Source: Bifidobacterium aerophilum (GTDB lineage Bacteria; Actinomycetota; Actinomycetes; Actinomycetales; Bifidobacteriaceae). From it: a stretch of 64,000 nt of DNA. A program made the translations under genes and the position numbers. The stretch covers positions 62,001 through 126,000 of the forward strand of contig NZ_WHZW01000006.1 in the NCBI RefSeq assembly GCF_010667685.1, written 5' to 3'. This document shows, in pieces, positions 29,728 through 38,040 of the stretch. Every line of letters begins with the position of its first letter. The stretch's first letter is position 1. Under the pieces are notes generated by a model. It was given only the letters and a program-made list of their open reading frames with translations, searched no databases and was not told the origin of the DNA.

Positions 29728-31254
29728 TCAGAATTGCGGTTCATCATCCTGTGGCGGCTCCTCCGTGAGGACCGGCGCGATCCTGAGGATCGACTTGCCG
29801 GAGCCATTCCGGCGCACGAGGGTATCCGACATGGCCTGATCAAGCGCCTCGCGGGCGGCCTTTGCGCGCTTCTCTGCCGACCACATCCCTGCACGAGCCT
29901 CATACACCTCGGCATCATGCCGCGTGCGGATCTGCCGATTCACGCGAACGATGTGCTGCGCGTACTGCTCACGCAGCAGCATGGTGACCGCCAGTACGAA
30001 CCAGTCACGGCGTTGAAGGCTGTTGTCAACGAGCAGGTCAAGCATCCAAACGACAGCATCGTGGCCTTGGACCTTTTCCGGCTGTGATGCCTTCAGCTGG
30101 CGGAATCGGTTGCGCGCCCACTCCATCCGCAGGTTCGCGTCCTCAAGGTCTCGCCGCAGCAGATCCTCGTTAGTACGATGCTCGTTGAGTCGTTTCAAGA
30201 CCGCGTCGTCGGATAGTGTGCGCATCCGTTCGCGACACACCCTGTTGCGCGCGCCGATGAGATCGTCGTATGTCTCCTCAAGCCACCCGCGGCTGATTTC
30301 CATGATCGGCGTGCTGTCGTCATCGTCATCGGCCATCCTCGACGCGACGAACACCTCGGGCTTCACGCTGCCCGGATTGTTGACGCTTGCGTTCTTGGAC
30401 TTGCCCACGTAGACCTCTGGTTGTGTCACCATCGTGTTCTCCTTTTCCTTGTCTTCGTTGTGTTTCCTTGCGGCGAACAGTGCCGCCAATTCATCGAACG
30501 TGAAATCTTGTGCCAAGCTGCTTGCTCGTCGGCGTCGCTTGCGCACGCGTCGCCCGTCGTCGTACGTCATCCTGTACGTGATGCCGCGGCTGTCGTCGGA
30601 GTTGACGTCCACGGTGATGCCCACCGCCGTGCACTTCGCGACATACTCGTCGAACGAATCAGCGGCCTGTGCGGCCTGCATGAGTCTGTCGCCGAGCAAC
30701 CTGTCGAATGAGCCCTCCTTGACCCGCTCACGTCGCACTGACCACGAGTCGCGCCCGCTCATCGTTTCCATGCCGAACGCGTCCATCGTCTTGTCGTTGA
30801 TCGCGTGCAGCGTCCGCGCGTTCCTGTACTTGCTCAGCGCATGGCCGGTCCGGTGGTCGTGGTTGAGAATGATGAGGTGCGCGTGCGCACAGCCGCCCTC
30901 ACCGTCGTCATGGACGACGACGAGGCTCTCCGAGTCCGGGTGCATCGTCTTCCCGAGTTCATAGGCGAGTTCACCGCATCGACGCAAGTCGTCCTTGCTG
31001 TGTACGTCGAGTTCGTCCGGCGCAAAAGACATCACGTAGCTGTATGCTGCAACGTCGCGCCCGTGCTTGCGTAGCAGCCGGTCGGACTCCTCTCGGAATG
31101 CTCGAATGCTGCCGGCGTCGTTTAAGATGAACGCCGCACGATCGGTGTGCTCGGCGCGATGCCGCTTGTACTTCTCCGAGCCCTTAGAGCCGTACAGCAG
31201 ATACGACAGCAGCGCCGGCATATTGCGCACGGGACGGACCGACGTGTAGCTCAT
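29728..31254 (-). CDS. mobA: MobP-type relaxase
   Basis: 508 residues. The N-terminal relaxase domain (1-~260) has the Relaxase/VirD2 pattern: AYSYVMSFAPDEL (70-82), His115 and the His124-x-His126 pair in CAHAHLIILNHD, which bind the metal. The nucleophile is probably Tyr18 or Tyr21 in LLSYLLYGS. It nicks oriT and pilots the strand during transfer. The C-terminal half (275-508) is charged and helical and has its own internal start signal. The gene overlaps mobC by four bases (ATGA at 31251-31254), so the two are translationally coupled. Confidence 0.92.
   Translation of the reverse strand: MSYTSVRPVRNMPALLSYLLYGSKGSEKYKRHRAEHTDRAAFILNDAGSIRAFREESDRLLRKHGRDVAAYSYVMSFAPDELDVHSKDDLRRCGELAYELGKTMHPDSESLVVVHDDGEGGCAHAHLIILNHDHRTGHALSKYRNARTLHAINDKTMDAFGMETMSGRDSWSVRRERVKEGSFDRLLGDRLMQAAQAADSFDEYVAKCTAVGITVDVNSDDSRGITYRMTYDDGRRVRKRRRRASSLAQDFTFDELAALFAARKHNEDKEKENTMVTQPEVYVGKSKNASVNNPGSVKPEVFVASRMADDDDDSTPIMEISRGWLEETYDDLIGARNRVCRERMRTLSDDAVLKRLNEHRTNEDLLRRDLEDANLRMEWARNRFRQLKASQPEKVQGHDAVVWMLDLLVDNSLQRRDWFVLAVTMLLREQYAQHIVRVNRQIRTRHDAEVYEARAGMWSAEKRAKAAREALDQAMSDTLVRRNGSGKSILRIAPVLTEEPPQDDEPQF
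30430..30450 (-). promoter_or_regulatory. internal ribosome binding site and start within mobA
   Basis: On the minus strand AAAAGGAGAACACG precedes an in-frame ATG at 30432 (MVTQPEVYVGKSK). Translation from it would give a separate 234-residue C-terminal protein. The signal is better than those of many real starts in this window. Confidence 0.6.
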
Positions 31255-31712
31255 CGTTCTCGCCTCCTGCGGTGCCCGGCCGACTCGCCATACCCCATCG
31301 GCATGCCGGCATCAGCGAACACACGGCGCATGTCGCGCCACACTTCACCGAAGCGCGCCACGTCGTCGGCTGTGAACGCGCCGGACGGCAGTGGTTTGCC
31401 GGCGTTGGTGGCGCGTACCAACTGGTTCCAGTTGACGCCGATCCGGTTCACCGCCAGCGCGAGCCGGGCGAGTTCACGATCATTGAACGGACTCCAATCG
31501 GCCGGCTGCGCCACCGGCTCATGGGGTGCGCCCATGAGCTCGTCGAGCCTCGCCTCAACGCATTGGCGCACGAACCGGGCGCGCGGGATGCCCGCGGAGA
31601 GCACGTCGATCTGCTCGAACCGACGGCGTGGGAAGCGCACCGTCAGCCGGCGGTCCGCGGGCTCGCGCCGCGTGCCGGCGCTTGACCGCTGCGCAGCCAT
31701 CGAACGAACCAT
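31251..31712 (-). CDS. mobC: mobilization accessory protein MobC
   Basis: 153 residues. The N-terminus is basic (RREPADRRLTVRFPRRRFEQ, ribbon-helix-helix-like) and the C-terminal half carries the MobC signature NRIGVNWNQLVRATNAG. MobC binds oriT and helps the relaxase melt the nick region. AAAGGAGGAG lies just before the ATG, and the stop overlaps the mobA start. Upstream 31713-32040 contains the candidate oriT and a Fur-like box. Confidence 0.9.
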   Translation of the reverse strand: MVRSMAAQRSSAGTRREPADRRLTVRFPRRRFEQIDVLSAGIPRARFVRQCVEARLDELMGAPHEPVAQPADWSPFNDRELARLALAVNRIGVNWNQLVRATNAGKPLPSGAFTADDVARFGEVWRDMRRVFADAGMPMGYGESAGHRRRRER

Positions 31713-31783
31713 AGTGCTCCTCCTTTCCGAGCATTACCGCATGCGCCATGCTCCCTTGCGTGAGCTGACCCATGCGCCTATAT

Positions 31784-31800
31784 ATAACGATTCTCATTAT
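31784..31800. promoter_or_regulatory. Fur/Zur-box-like palindrome in the mobC promoter
   Basis: Read on the minus strand, ATAATGAGAATCGTTAT matches the core of the Fur consensus (ATAATGATAATCATTAT) at 15 of 17 positions. It lies 72 bp upstream of mobC and overlaps an AT-rich promoter-like stretch (TATATATAA). Confidence 0.45.
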
Positions 31801-31805
31801 ACTCT

Positions 31806-31878
31806 TGCGCATGCAAGTGCGCATGCTAATGGATGGCGAGCAGGCGATATAGCGGCCAATGGAATTGACCGCTATATC
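31806..31878. other. candidate oriT
   Basis: GATATAGCGG-c-CAAT (31846-31860) pairs with ATTG-a-CCGCTATATC (31864-31878) around GGA: 14 paired bases with one mismatch. It is preceded by a direct repeat TGCGCATGC (31806-31814, 31818-31826). Position just upstream of mobC-mobA is where MobP oriTs lie. The nick site is not determined. Confidence 0.5.
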
Positions 31879-31944
31879 ACTCTCGCGAGGGGATTCCCCT
31901 CGACCCCTTTCCGCCGCACCGCGGTTTGCTCTCCCGCGGAAAGC

Positions 31945-31983
31945 AAAAACCGCGCCCCGGCGGACGACTCCGCCAAGGCGCGG
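31945..31983 (-). terminator. terminator of the orf32041 unit
   Basis: A nested hairpin, CCGCGCC/GGCGCGG outside GGCGGA/TCCGCC (31950-31983), followed on the minus strand by TTTTT (31945-31949). A second hairpin lies at 32005-32024. Confidence 0.85.
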
Positions 31984-32040
31984 TCGCCCCAGCTGCGCTG
32001 GCCGGGTCCGACGACTCGGACCCGGCTTGCACCTGCGACA

Positions 32041-32526
32041 TCAGTCGCCGACGATGTCGTCCCAGCTCATCGGCCTGTCGGCATCATCGCCATCAGACGC
32101 GGCTGCTTCAGCCGCGGCGGCGGCCTGAACCGCCTCCTCGTGCAGCATGGCCTGCATGTCGGCGTAGTCGTCTGCGTGCGGGTCATCGTCGTCCGAGCAC
32201 CCGTCCACCACGACGTTGACGGCATCCGACTTGAGCCAGTCGGGCGCTTGGTTCTTCTTCGCCGCGCGACGGGCCGCGGCCGCTCTGGCGCGTTCGCTGC
32301 GTTCCTCACGCTTCAGCTCGCGCAGGCGTTCGATATCGGCGATCACCTTCTTAAGAATCTCGTCGCCGGTGCCTTCGTAGTGGACCTCGGAGCCTCGAAG
32401 CCGCTTGACGACCTCGGGGGCGATGTCGAGCAGGTGCTGTTCCTGTGCCTGTTGTTGTTTCAACTGTTCCAGCTTGCGCATCGCAGCTTTGATCTGTGCA
32501 TCGTAGATGGTGGTGTTCTTGGACAT
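32041..32526 (-). CDS. coiled-coil accessory protein of unknown function
   Basis: 161 residues from ATG 32526 (GGAAAGACAGCGAC upstream); the frame runs on to 32832 over the end of the helicase gene without a signal. Residues 10-95 are a likely coiled coil rich in Lys, Glu, Gln and Arg (KAAMRKLEQLKQQQAQEQHL, IERLRELKREERSERARAAA). The C-terminus is strongly acidic (DGCSDDDDPHADDYADMQAM) and ends SWDDIVGD. It lies between the helicase and the mob genes and may serve replication or the relaxosome. Function unknown. Confidence 0.65.
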   Translation of the reverse strand: MSKNTTIYDAQIKAAMRKLEQLKQQQAQEQHLLDIAPEVVKRLRGSEVHYEGTGDEILKKVIADIERLRELKREERSERARAAAARRAAKKNQAPDWLKSDAVNVVVDGCSDDDDPHADDYADMQAMLHEEAVQAAAAAEAAASDGDDADRPMSWDDIVGD

Positions 32527-32675
32527 GTCGCTGTCTTTCCGCCGGCATCTTACCGCCGGCATGTGTGGTTTGTTGGTGCGAACGGAGCCCGGCGCGGTGG
32601 CGTGCGCCGGGCACTGTCTGATCGGTGTGGGGGTGCGGCGCTCGCGGTGCGCCACACCCGGTTCTCGACGTGAGG

Positions 32676-34580
32676 TCAGCCGCGGCCGTTGCTCGGGTAG
32701 GACGCCGACCGTGCCTTGCTCTGCTCCTCGGAGACGGCGCGCGGCGTCTTGCCGTGCAGCGGCGAATCGGGATCCTCGTACGCCACGAGGAACGACTTGC
32801 GGACAAACCCCTTGCATCGGGTCTTCTTCCACAGCTCGTCAACGGGTGAGAGCCAGAAGGCCAGCTGGTCGGTGGACGGAGACAGGATCACCCGGTCGAC
32901 GCGCGGCTTGTGGAAGCCCTCGTCCCGATACAGGTCGCCGATCGCCTCTTCGGTGCCCGCGGCCCACGCGGCGACGCTCACCTTGTCGGCCGTCTCCACC
33001 CACTTCGCACTGTCCGGCAACGCCGGATCCTGCATCTCGCGCGAGACCAGCGACCGCAGTTCGGCGTAGAAGTTGCGAGAGCTCTTGAGCTGCCCGCGGC
33101 CACCGAACTCCCGCGAATACCACTGCTTGAACGCGCTCCACAGCATCGGCAGCGGCAGGAAGTCGCGCGTGAACGCGTCGCGGTACTCGCCCCAGAACGC
33201 CGCCACCGGATCGATGGCCTCCCGGAACTCGGCGTTCGCCTTAGCCACGGCCTCCGGCAGCGACACGCCAGTCACCCGCGGCCGCTCGTAGAGCATGTGG
33301 AACATCATCCAATCGCGGACGTCCTGCCGGGCGAGGAGCCGGCCGAGCTCCGGCACACGGTCCTTGGGCAGCACCACGCGGTCGAACGGCACCACCGGGA
33401 AGCGTCGCCAGATGCCGGTGGACCGGTCACGGAACTTCGGATACGAGTTCGTACCGACGACGAACATGCAGCCGAGCCTGTACGAGACGGGCATCTTGTT
33501 CTTGCGGTCGATGTTCACCTCGCCGTGGGTGACGGCGGACTTCAACGGACCGGAGTCGTCGATATAAGTCCCGCTCTCGTCGTCGCTCGCGACCAGCGTC
33601 TTGTCGAGGATGTGCATCATCCCGAACCGCGTGGTCAGCGTGCTCAGCTGCGCGCGCGTGGAGTTCTCCACGCCGACGAGACCCGTGACCATGTCGATGA
33701 ACGTCGACTTCCCGGAGCTTCCCTCGCCGTACAGGATCGGCGCGATGTCCCAGTGCTTGAGCGGCGTCAGCGTCATGACGACGACGTCCCACAGGAATCG
33801 CACGACGTCCGGATCCGTCGAGAACCCGTTGAACACGTCCGACACGGCGAGCCGCTTGCGCTGGCCCCCGTTGGTGGTCACGTCGAACACGGGTTCCGAG
33901 GGCGGCGTGGCGGGGTCCGTCCAATCGGCTGTGGACTTGCCGGTGAACACATGCTCCGGACCGAAGGGCATGAACTCGCCGGTGGAGTACCGGACGATGC
34001 CGTTGTTGACGGCGATCAGGTCGGGGTCGCTCTCCCTGCGCACCTGCCGGCAGGCCACCTTCAGGTTGCACTCGAAGTCCCGCCGCCAGCTGCCGTTGGC
34101 GGTCGCGTTGAACGAGACCGCCAGCCTGTCGACGTTGAGCGGCTCGTACAGACCGCTCGCCTTGTTGTAGGAGACCAGCTTGACGTAGTCCTCCTCGGAG
34201 ACGCCGTCGAGGAGCAGCTTGCCGAGCGGCATGATCCGTGCCGCGCACTGCGCCGCCGTCCAAGGGTTCGGCGGGGCCACAACGCGGCGTCGACCACGCC
34301 CGCCGTCGGACTTCACGGTCCTCTCGACCCTTTCGGTGATGCGACGCATCGCGTCCATCGCCGTCTGTCGTGCGACATCCTCCAGCACACTGTCCTCGCG
34401 GATATCCGACCGGCTCGCCTCGATGGCGGCGTCGGTCTCCTCGCGGATGATGACGTCAGCCGAGACCGGCTTCTTGACGGAATCCGGGGCACCGGCGACG
34501 AGATCCGGCTCGCCCAGCTGGCGATCGAACATCGCCTCCGCCTCGTCGATGTCGTCCTGCATGTCGTTCGTATTGCTCAC
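32676..34580 (-). CDS. D5-type SF3 helicase / phage-plasmid replication protein
   Basis: 634 residues. Residues ~130-260 fit a D5_N-like part (YVKLVSYNKASGLYEPLNVD). An SF3 helicase follows, with Walker A GEGSSGKST (285-293) and a downstream KTLVASDDES segment in the Walker B position, then GTNSYPKFRDRSTGIWRRF. No primase catalytic domain is seen at the N-terminus, which is instead acidic and disordered. Such proteins unwind the origin of satellite phages and plasmids. It probably drives replication of the excised element. The start overlaps the stop of the small upstream gene by four bases. Confidence 0.85.
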   Translation of the reverse strand: MSNTNDMQDDIDEAEAMFDRQLGEPDLVAGAPDSVKKPVSADVIIREETDAAIEASRSDIREDSVLEDVARQTAMDAMRRITERVERTVKSDGGRGRRRVVAPPNPWTAAQCAARIMPLGKLLLDGVSEEDYVKLVSYNKASGLYEPLNVDRLAVSFNATANGSWRRDFECNLKVACRQVRRESDPDLIAVNNGIVRYSTGEFMPFGPEHVFTGKSTADWTDPATPPSEPVFDVTTNGGQRKRLAVSDVFNGFSTDPDVVRFLWDVVVMTLTPLKHWDIAPILYGEGSSGKSTFIDMVTGLVGVENSTRAQLSTLTTRFGMMHILDKTLVASDDESGTYIDDSGPLKSAVTHGEVNIDRKNKMPVSYRLGCMFVVGTNSYPKFRDRSTGIWRRFPVVPFDRVVLPKDRVPELGRLLARQDVRDWMMFHMLYERPRVTGVSLPEAVAKANAEFREAIDPVAAFWGEYRDAFTRDFLPLPMLWSAFKQWYSREFGGRGQLKSSRNFYAELRSLVSREMQDPALPDSAKWVETADKVSVAAWAAGTEEAIGDLYRDEGFHKPRVDRVILSPSTDQLAFWLSPVDELWKKTRCKGFVRKSFLVAYEDPDSPLHGKTPRAVSEEQSKARSASYPSNGRG

Positions 34581-34768
34581 AGCGTTGTCCTCTCTGCTCT
34601 CACGTATCGCGCCGCGGCGTCGGCGCCCTGTTCGTCCTGGCTTGCCGTCTGAGCCGGGTTCCCGGCGATGAGCCCGTTCACTGCGGCCCAGTAGGCGGCG
34701 TCATGCCATTTGCTGCGTTTCGTGTTTTTCGGCTGCTGACATTGCGACCATTCGCTATTGCCTGTCAT
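34577..34768 (-). CDS. small protein upstream of the helicase
   Basis: 63 residues from ATG 34768 (GAAAGGGAACTGCA upstream). Its stop overlaps the helicase start (ATGA, 34577-34580), which indicates translational coupling. Sequence is basic then acidic (QQPKNTKRSKWHDAAYWAAV). No domain is recognised; possibly a DNA-binding or copy-control partner. Confidence 0.6.
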   Translation of the reverse strand: MTGNSEWSQCQQPKNTKRSKWHDAAYWAAVNGLIAGNPAQTASQDEQGADAAARYVRAERTTL

Positions 34769-34898
34769 TGCAGTTCCCTTTCTTCCGCGGGCTCGGCGAT
34801 CGGCGTTTCGCCGCCGACCGGCCTCTCTGCGCGGATTCATGCCGCATCGGTCGGGCCGATGCGGACGTTTCTAGCCTGACGGCTACTTTTCTTGCGCT

Positions 34899-35210
34899 GG
34901 ATCGATCGCCGTCACACCCGTCTCTCAACGGACCTGACACGGTTTTGTCTTTCCTGCATTCCCGAAGCCGGGCCGCGCTGGCGCGGCCTTTTTCTTTTCC
35001 ACAGAATCGACTGTCATCGTGCCTGTCTCTCAACGGATCAGTCACGGCTTTCTCTCGCGTTTCCGGAATCGGGGCTGCGCGCAGGCGCGGCCCTTTCTCC
35101 TCACAGGATCGATCGCCGTCACACCCGTCTCTCAACGGATCAGTCACGGTTCTCGTCTCTTGCATTTCCCCAACTGGGGCCGCGCGCAGGCGCGGCCCTT
35201 TCTCAGGTCT
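34899..35210. repeat. three tandem ~102-bp repeats with GC hairpins
   Basis: Units at about 34899-35003, 35004-35105 and 35106-35210. Each has a conserved block (GTCTCTCAACGGATCAGTCA, or close) followed by a GC palindrome: GGCCGCGC-tg-GCGCGGCC at 34971-34988 and similar near 35074 and 35179. Each palindrome is followed by a pyrimidine run (TTTTTCTTTT in unit 1, CTTTCTC in units 2 and 3). They lie just upstream of the replication operon. Confidence 0.85.
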
Positions 35211-35263
35211 CAAGGTCAATGCGCGATTGCGGTCAGTCGCGGCACGTGTGCGTTGCCGCTGTC

Positions 35264-35283
35264 GCCGGCGGCATGCCGCCGGC
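35264..35283. repeat. 20-bp perfect palindrome
   Basis: GCCGGCGGCATGCCGCCGGC is its own reverse complement. It lies 54 bp beyond the tandem repeats. Nearby, 35319-35330 shares GGCCGCTATAT with one arm of the candidate oriT. Confidence 0.8.
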
Positions 35284-35527
35284 TGCGCCTCCGACGAACG
35301 AACCATCCGGACTAGGGAGGCCGCTATATACGAACAGGTCGTGGTATCACAAACACGTGTTTCCAAGCACGGAAGCCGGCGGGATGACGCTCCGGTGCGT
35401 CATGACGCCGGGGCCGGCGGTGCGGGAATCGACGCGGCAGTGGCGTCTGGTTCGGCTCCGCATCCTTGCGGTGTTCGCCGTGACCGGCGGCGGCCCCGAT
35501 TGGGCCGCCTAGCCTACGGCTCATACC

Positions 35528-35548
35528 AAGGGTTCCAATGGAACCCTT
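35528..35548. repeat. 9-bp inverted repeat
   Basis: AAGGGTTCC-aat-GGAACCCTT, 3-base loop, in the otherwise gene-free region 34769-36049. It contains the GGAAC motif seen elsewhere in the island. Confidence 0.6.
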
Positions 35549-35843
35549 CTGGCCCGGCCGTTCTCCCCCTCCTTTCCTCGTGTCGTATGGAGGGGGAATT
35601 GGCCCAGGCTCCCGACCGCCGCTATCGCGACAGCCGGGAGTTCGGCCGCATCCCCCTCGTTTCTTCCATAGGCGCGCCCGACCGGCGCGCTTTTCCTTCC
35701 GTCTTGCGTTGATTGTTTTAATTCACCCTCCACCTCGTTGCGGAAGGGTTTTACTGTCATCAACTCTCAAAGAGCACCCGAGAGAAGTACCGCCGCTGTT
35801 ATTGCTTCATCCTCTACCCCGGGCCCGCTGTAAGCGGGACTTA

Positions 35844-35913
35844 GGTGTAATATAAGTAAGCCGTGTTGAAACATACCTGCGGCTGTTTCAACACGGCTTA
35901 CTTATATTACACC
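35844..35913. repeat. perfect 30-bp inverted repeat
   Basis: Positions 35844-35873 are the exact reverse complement of 35884-35913, with a 10-base loop (TACCTGCGGC). The arms are AT-rich for this genome (contain GTAATATAAGTAAG). It lies 136 bp upstream of the AlbA-type gene. No T-run follows either side, so it is not an ordinary terminator. The region 35700-35915 is AT-rich overall. Confidence 0.9.
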
Positions 35914-36049
35914 ATGAGGCCTGGACAAAAACGGCTCTCATCGGCGTGTTGAGTCCTGCAATGTGGTATACGCATCGCCGTGATGGAGTAATCGAAACAC
36001 CGAAACACCCCGCGATACACTGGGTGGACGGACGATTCGGGGAGACGAC

Positions 36050-37594
36050 ATGGACACTGCGGAACTTACGACCGTGCTTGGGCACGGCGAGAACATCTCT
36101 GTCGAGTTCAAGCGCTGCGGCGTCCAGCCCGAGGCGGACACATTCGAGACGGTATGCTCGTTCAACAACCGGTTCGGCGGGTCAATATATCTCGGAGTGC
36201 TCGACGACGGCACCGTCGAGGGCGTCAGCCGTTCACAGGCCACGGCCATCGAACGTAATCTCGTGAACGTGATCGGCAACCCCAAACTGTTCAACGTCGC
36301 ACCGGCAATCGAAACCGAACGCATCGAATACGACGGCAAGCTCGTAATCCGCGTGTGGGTTCCCGCCGGCCCTGCCGTTGTGAGCTTCAAGCATGTGATC
36401 TACGACCGGGTGGCCGACGTGGATCGACGCATCACCAGCGAGACGCAGATCGCGCAGATGCACATCCGCAAGCAGAACCACTTCAGCGAGCAGCGCGTGT
36501 ACCGGTACCTGAAGCCGTCCGATTTCAGGTTCGACCTGCTGCCGCGCGTACGCAAACTGGCCGCGTTGAAGACGCCCGGTCATCCGTGGGCCGAGATGGA
36601 CGACATGGAGCTGATGCGCAGCGCCGACCTGTACGGCGTGAACTACGACACCGGCGAGGAGGGCTTCAACCTCGCCGCCGTGATGCTGCTCGGCAAGGAC
36701 GAGGTCATCTCACGCATCGCGCCCGCCTACAAAACCGACGTGATCGTACGCCGCGAGAACCTGGACCGCTACGACGACCGGCTCATCGTGACCACGAACC
36801 TGATCGAGGCGCAGGCACAGGTCGCCGAGTTCGCGAAGCGATACCTACCTGACCGGTTCATGCTGGAGGGCGACCAGACCGTCAGTCCCAGGGACATCAT
36901 CATCCGCGAGCTGGTCTCGAACCTGATGATCCACCGCGAGTTCGTCAGCCCGTACCCGGCCAAGTTCCTTATTCTGGACGACGGCGTCCACACGGAGAAC
37001 GCTTCCAAGGCCATCTTCCAAGGGCAGCTCGCCATCACGAGCTTCAAACCGGTGTCCAAGAACCCGTTCATCGCGAAGTTCTTCCGCAACATCGGCCTGG
37101 CCGACGAGCTCGGCAGCGGCATGCGCAACCTGTACAAGTACTCGAAGCCCTACTCCGGCAAGGACCCCGTGCTCGACGACGGCGACGTGTTCGAGGCGTT
37201 CGTCCCCGTGCGTTGGGTGGAAGGCACCACCGCCGAAGACGGTCTACCTGCTCACGATGAGACCGAGCACGACCCGGCCGGGACTGTACATGATCCCCAT
37301 GAGCAGGAAAAAAATCCAAATGAAACTGTAAATGAAACTGTAAATGAAACTGTAAATGAAACTGTAAATGAAACTGTAAATGAAACTGTAACCAGAGAGC
37401 AACGTCTTTTGGAGCTACTGCGCAACAATCCATCAATCACATATCGACAGGCGGCTAACGCACTAAGCGTGTCGTACACCACCGTGTGGAGAACTCTCCG
37501 CGCAATGCAAGAGGCCGGTTTCATCGAACGCACTGGCTCGGACAGACGCGGCACATGGCGCATCCTCACCCCATCGCAGCCATCCCGCAAGTAA
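36050..37594 (+). CDS. AlbA_2/Schlafen-type putative transcriptional regulator with HTH
   Basis: 514 residues, starting ATG 36050 after GGGGAG. N-terminal AlbA_2 domain (ENISVEFKRCGVQPEADTFE, NNRFGGSIYLGVLDDGTVEG), then a middle part with an ATPase-like region (REFVSPYPAKFLILDDG, IGLADELGSGMRNL). A linker has six NETV repeats, encoded by a perfect 12-bp DNA repeat at 37318-37389. The C-terminus is a winged helix (ITYRQAANALSVSYTTVWRT). The family is widespread on mobile elements and its biochemical role is poorly defined. A related but broken gene lies in island 2. Confidence 0.85.
   Translation: MDTAELTTVLGHGENISVEFKRCGVQPEADTFETVCSFNNRFGGSIYLGVLDDGTVEGVSRSQATAIERNLVNVIGNPKLFNVAPAIETERIEYDGKLVIRVWVPAGPAVVSFKHVIYDRVADVDRRITSETQIAQMHIRKQNHFSEQRVYRYLKPSDFRFDLLPRVRKLAALKTPGHPWAEMDDMELMRSADLYGVNYDTGEEGFNLAAVMLLGKDEVISRIAPAYKTDVIVRRENLDRYDDRLIVTTNLIEAQAQVAEFAKRYLPDRFMLEGDQTVSPRDIIIRELVSNLMIHREFVSPYPAKFLILDDGVHTENASKAIFQGQLAITSFKPVSKNPFIAKFFRNIGLADELGSGMRNLYKYSKPYSGKDPVLDDGDVFEAFVPVRWVEGTTAEDGLPAHDETEHDPAGTVHDPHEQEKNPNETVNETVNETVNETVNETVNETVTREQRLLELLRNNPSITYRQAANALSVSYTTVWRTLRAMQEAGFIERTGSDRRGTWRILTPSQPSRK
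37318..37389 (+). repeat. six perfect 12-bp tandem repeats inside the AlbA-type gene
   Basis: The unit AAATGAAACTGT is repeated six times and encodes NETV repeats. Unit length is a multiple of three, so slippage would change linker length without frameshift. Confidence 0.97.
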
Positions 37595-37678
37595 TGCGAA
37601 GACTCGCGCCGACATGGCGTGGGCACAATGACGGAGACGGGAACCGCGGACTCCCGACGGAACTCAGCCTCCACCTGA

Positions 37679-37753
37679 ACCTAGGAACCTTGCCCACACC
37701 CACTTCCTAGGTTCCTAGGTAACTTCCTAGGTTCCACGGTCAAGTTCCTAGGT
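37679..37753. repeat. cluster of TTCCTAGGT motifs near the island 1 right end
   Basis: TTCCTAGGT occurs at 37704, 37712, 37724 and 37745, and inverted at 37679-37687. CCTAGG is rare in this window. The cluster is about 290 bp from the right attachment site, where integrase arm sites are expected. The rest of 37595-38040 has no supported gene. Confidence 0.85.
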
Positions 37754-38040
37754 ATGCAGCTTAATGTGCAGGCATCTTGAAGCTTCACAAGCAACCCAAG
37801 AAAAGAAAGCCACACCCCCACTAGGAGCACTTCCGCAATCGGCTGAGAGCGATACACTGAATCAACGCTAAATTCAGCGAAGGCAATGCCACAACACCGC
37901 GAAAGCCCCGCCACAGCGCCCCAGATGCGGAAACGGGCTCCCACCCATTCACGTCGAATGAGCGCGAAGATGAGTCCGCGGGACCGTCGAAACGCGAAAC
38001 ACCAGTCAGCAGTAGGAACGAGAGGGCGTGAAGGTTAGGG

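Noticed and set aside
28350-29768. 472-codon plus-strand frame in the non-coding region
   Set aside because: It crosses the real minus-strand gene and the mob terminator, has no ribosome binding site and no domain.
34755-35366. 203-codon minus-strand frame across the tandem repeats
   Set aside because: It stays open because of the repeat length; no signal at its far start and the plus strand is also open there. Only the last 63 codons downstream (34577-34768, other frame) have a signal.
37318-37389. CRISPR array
   Set aside because: Contiguous 12-bp repeats without spacers inside a coding region; no cas genes in the window.
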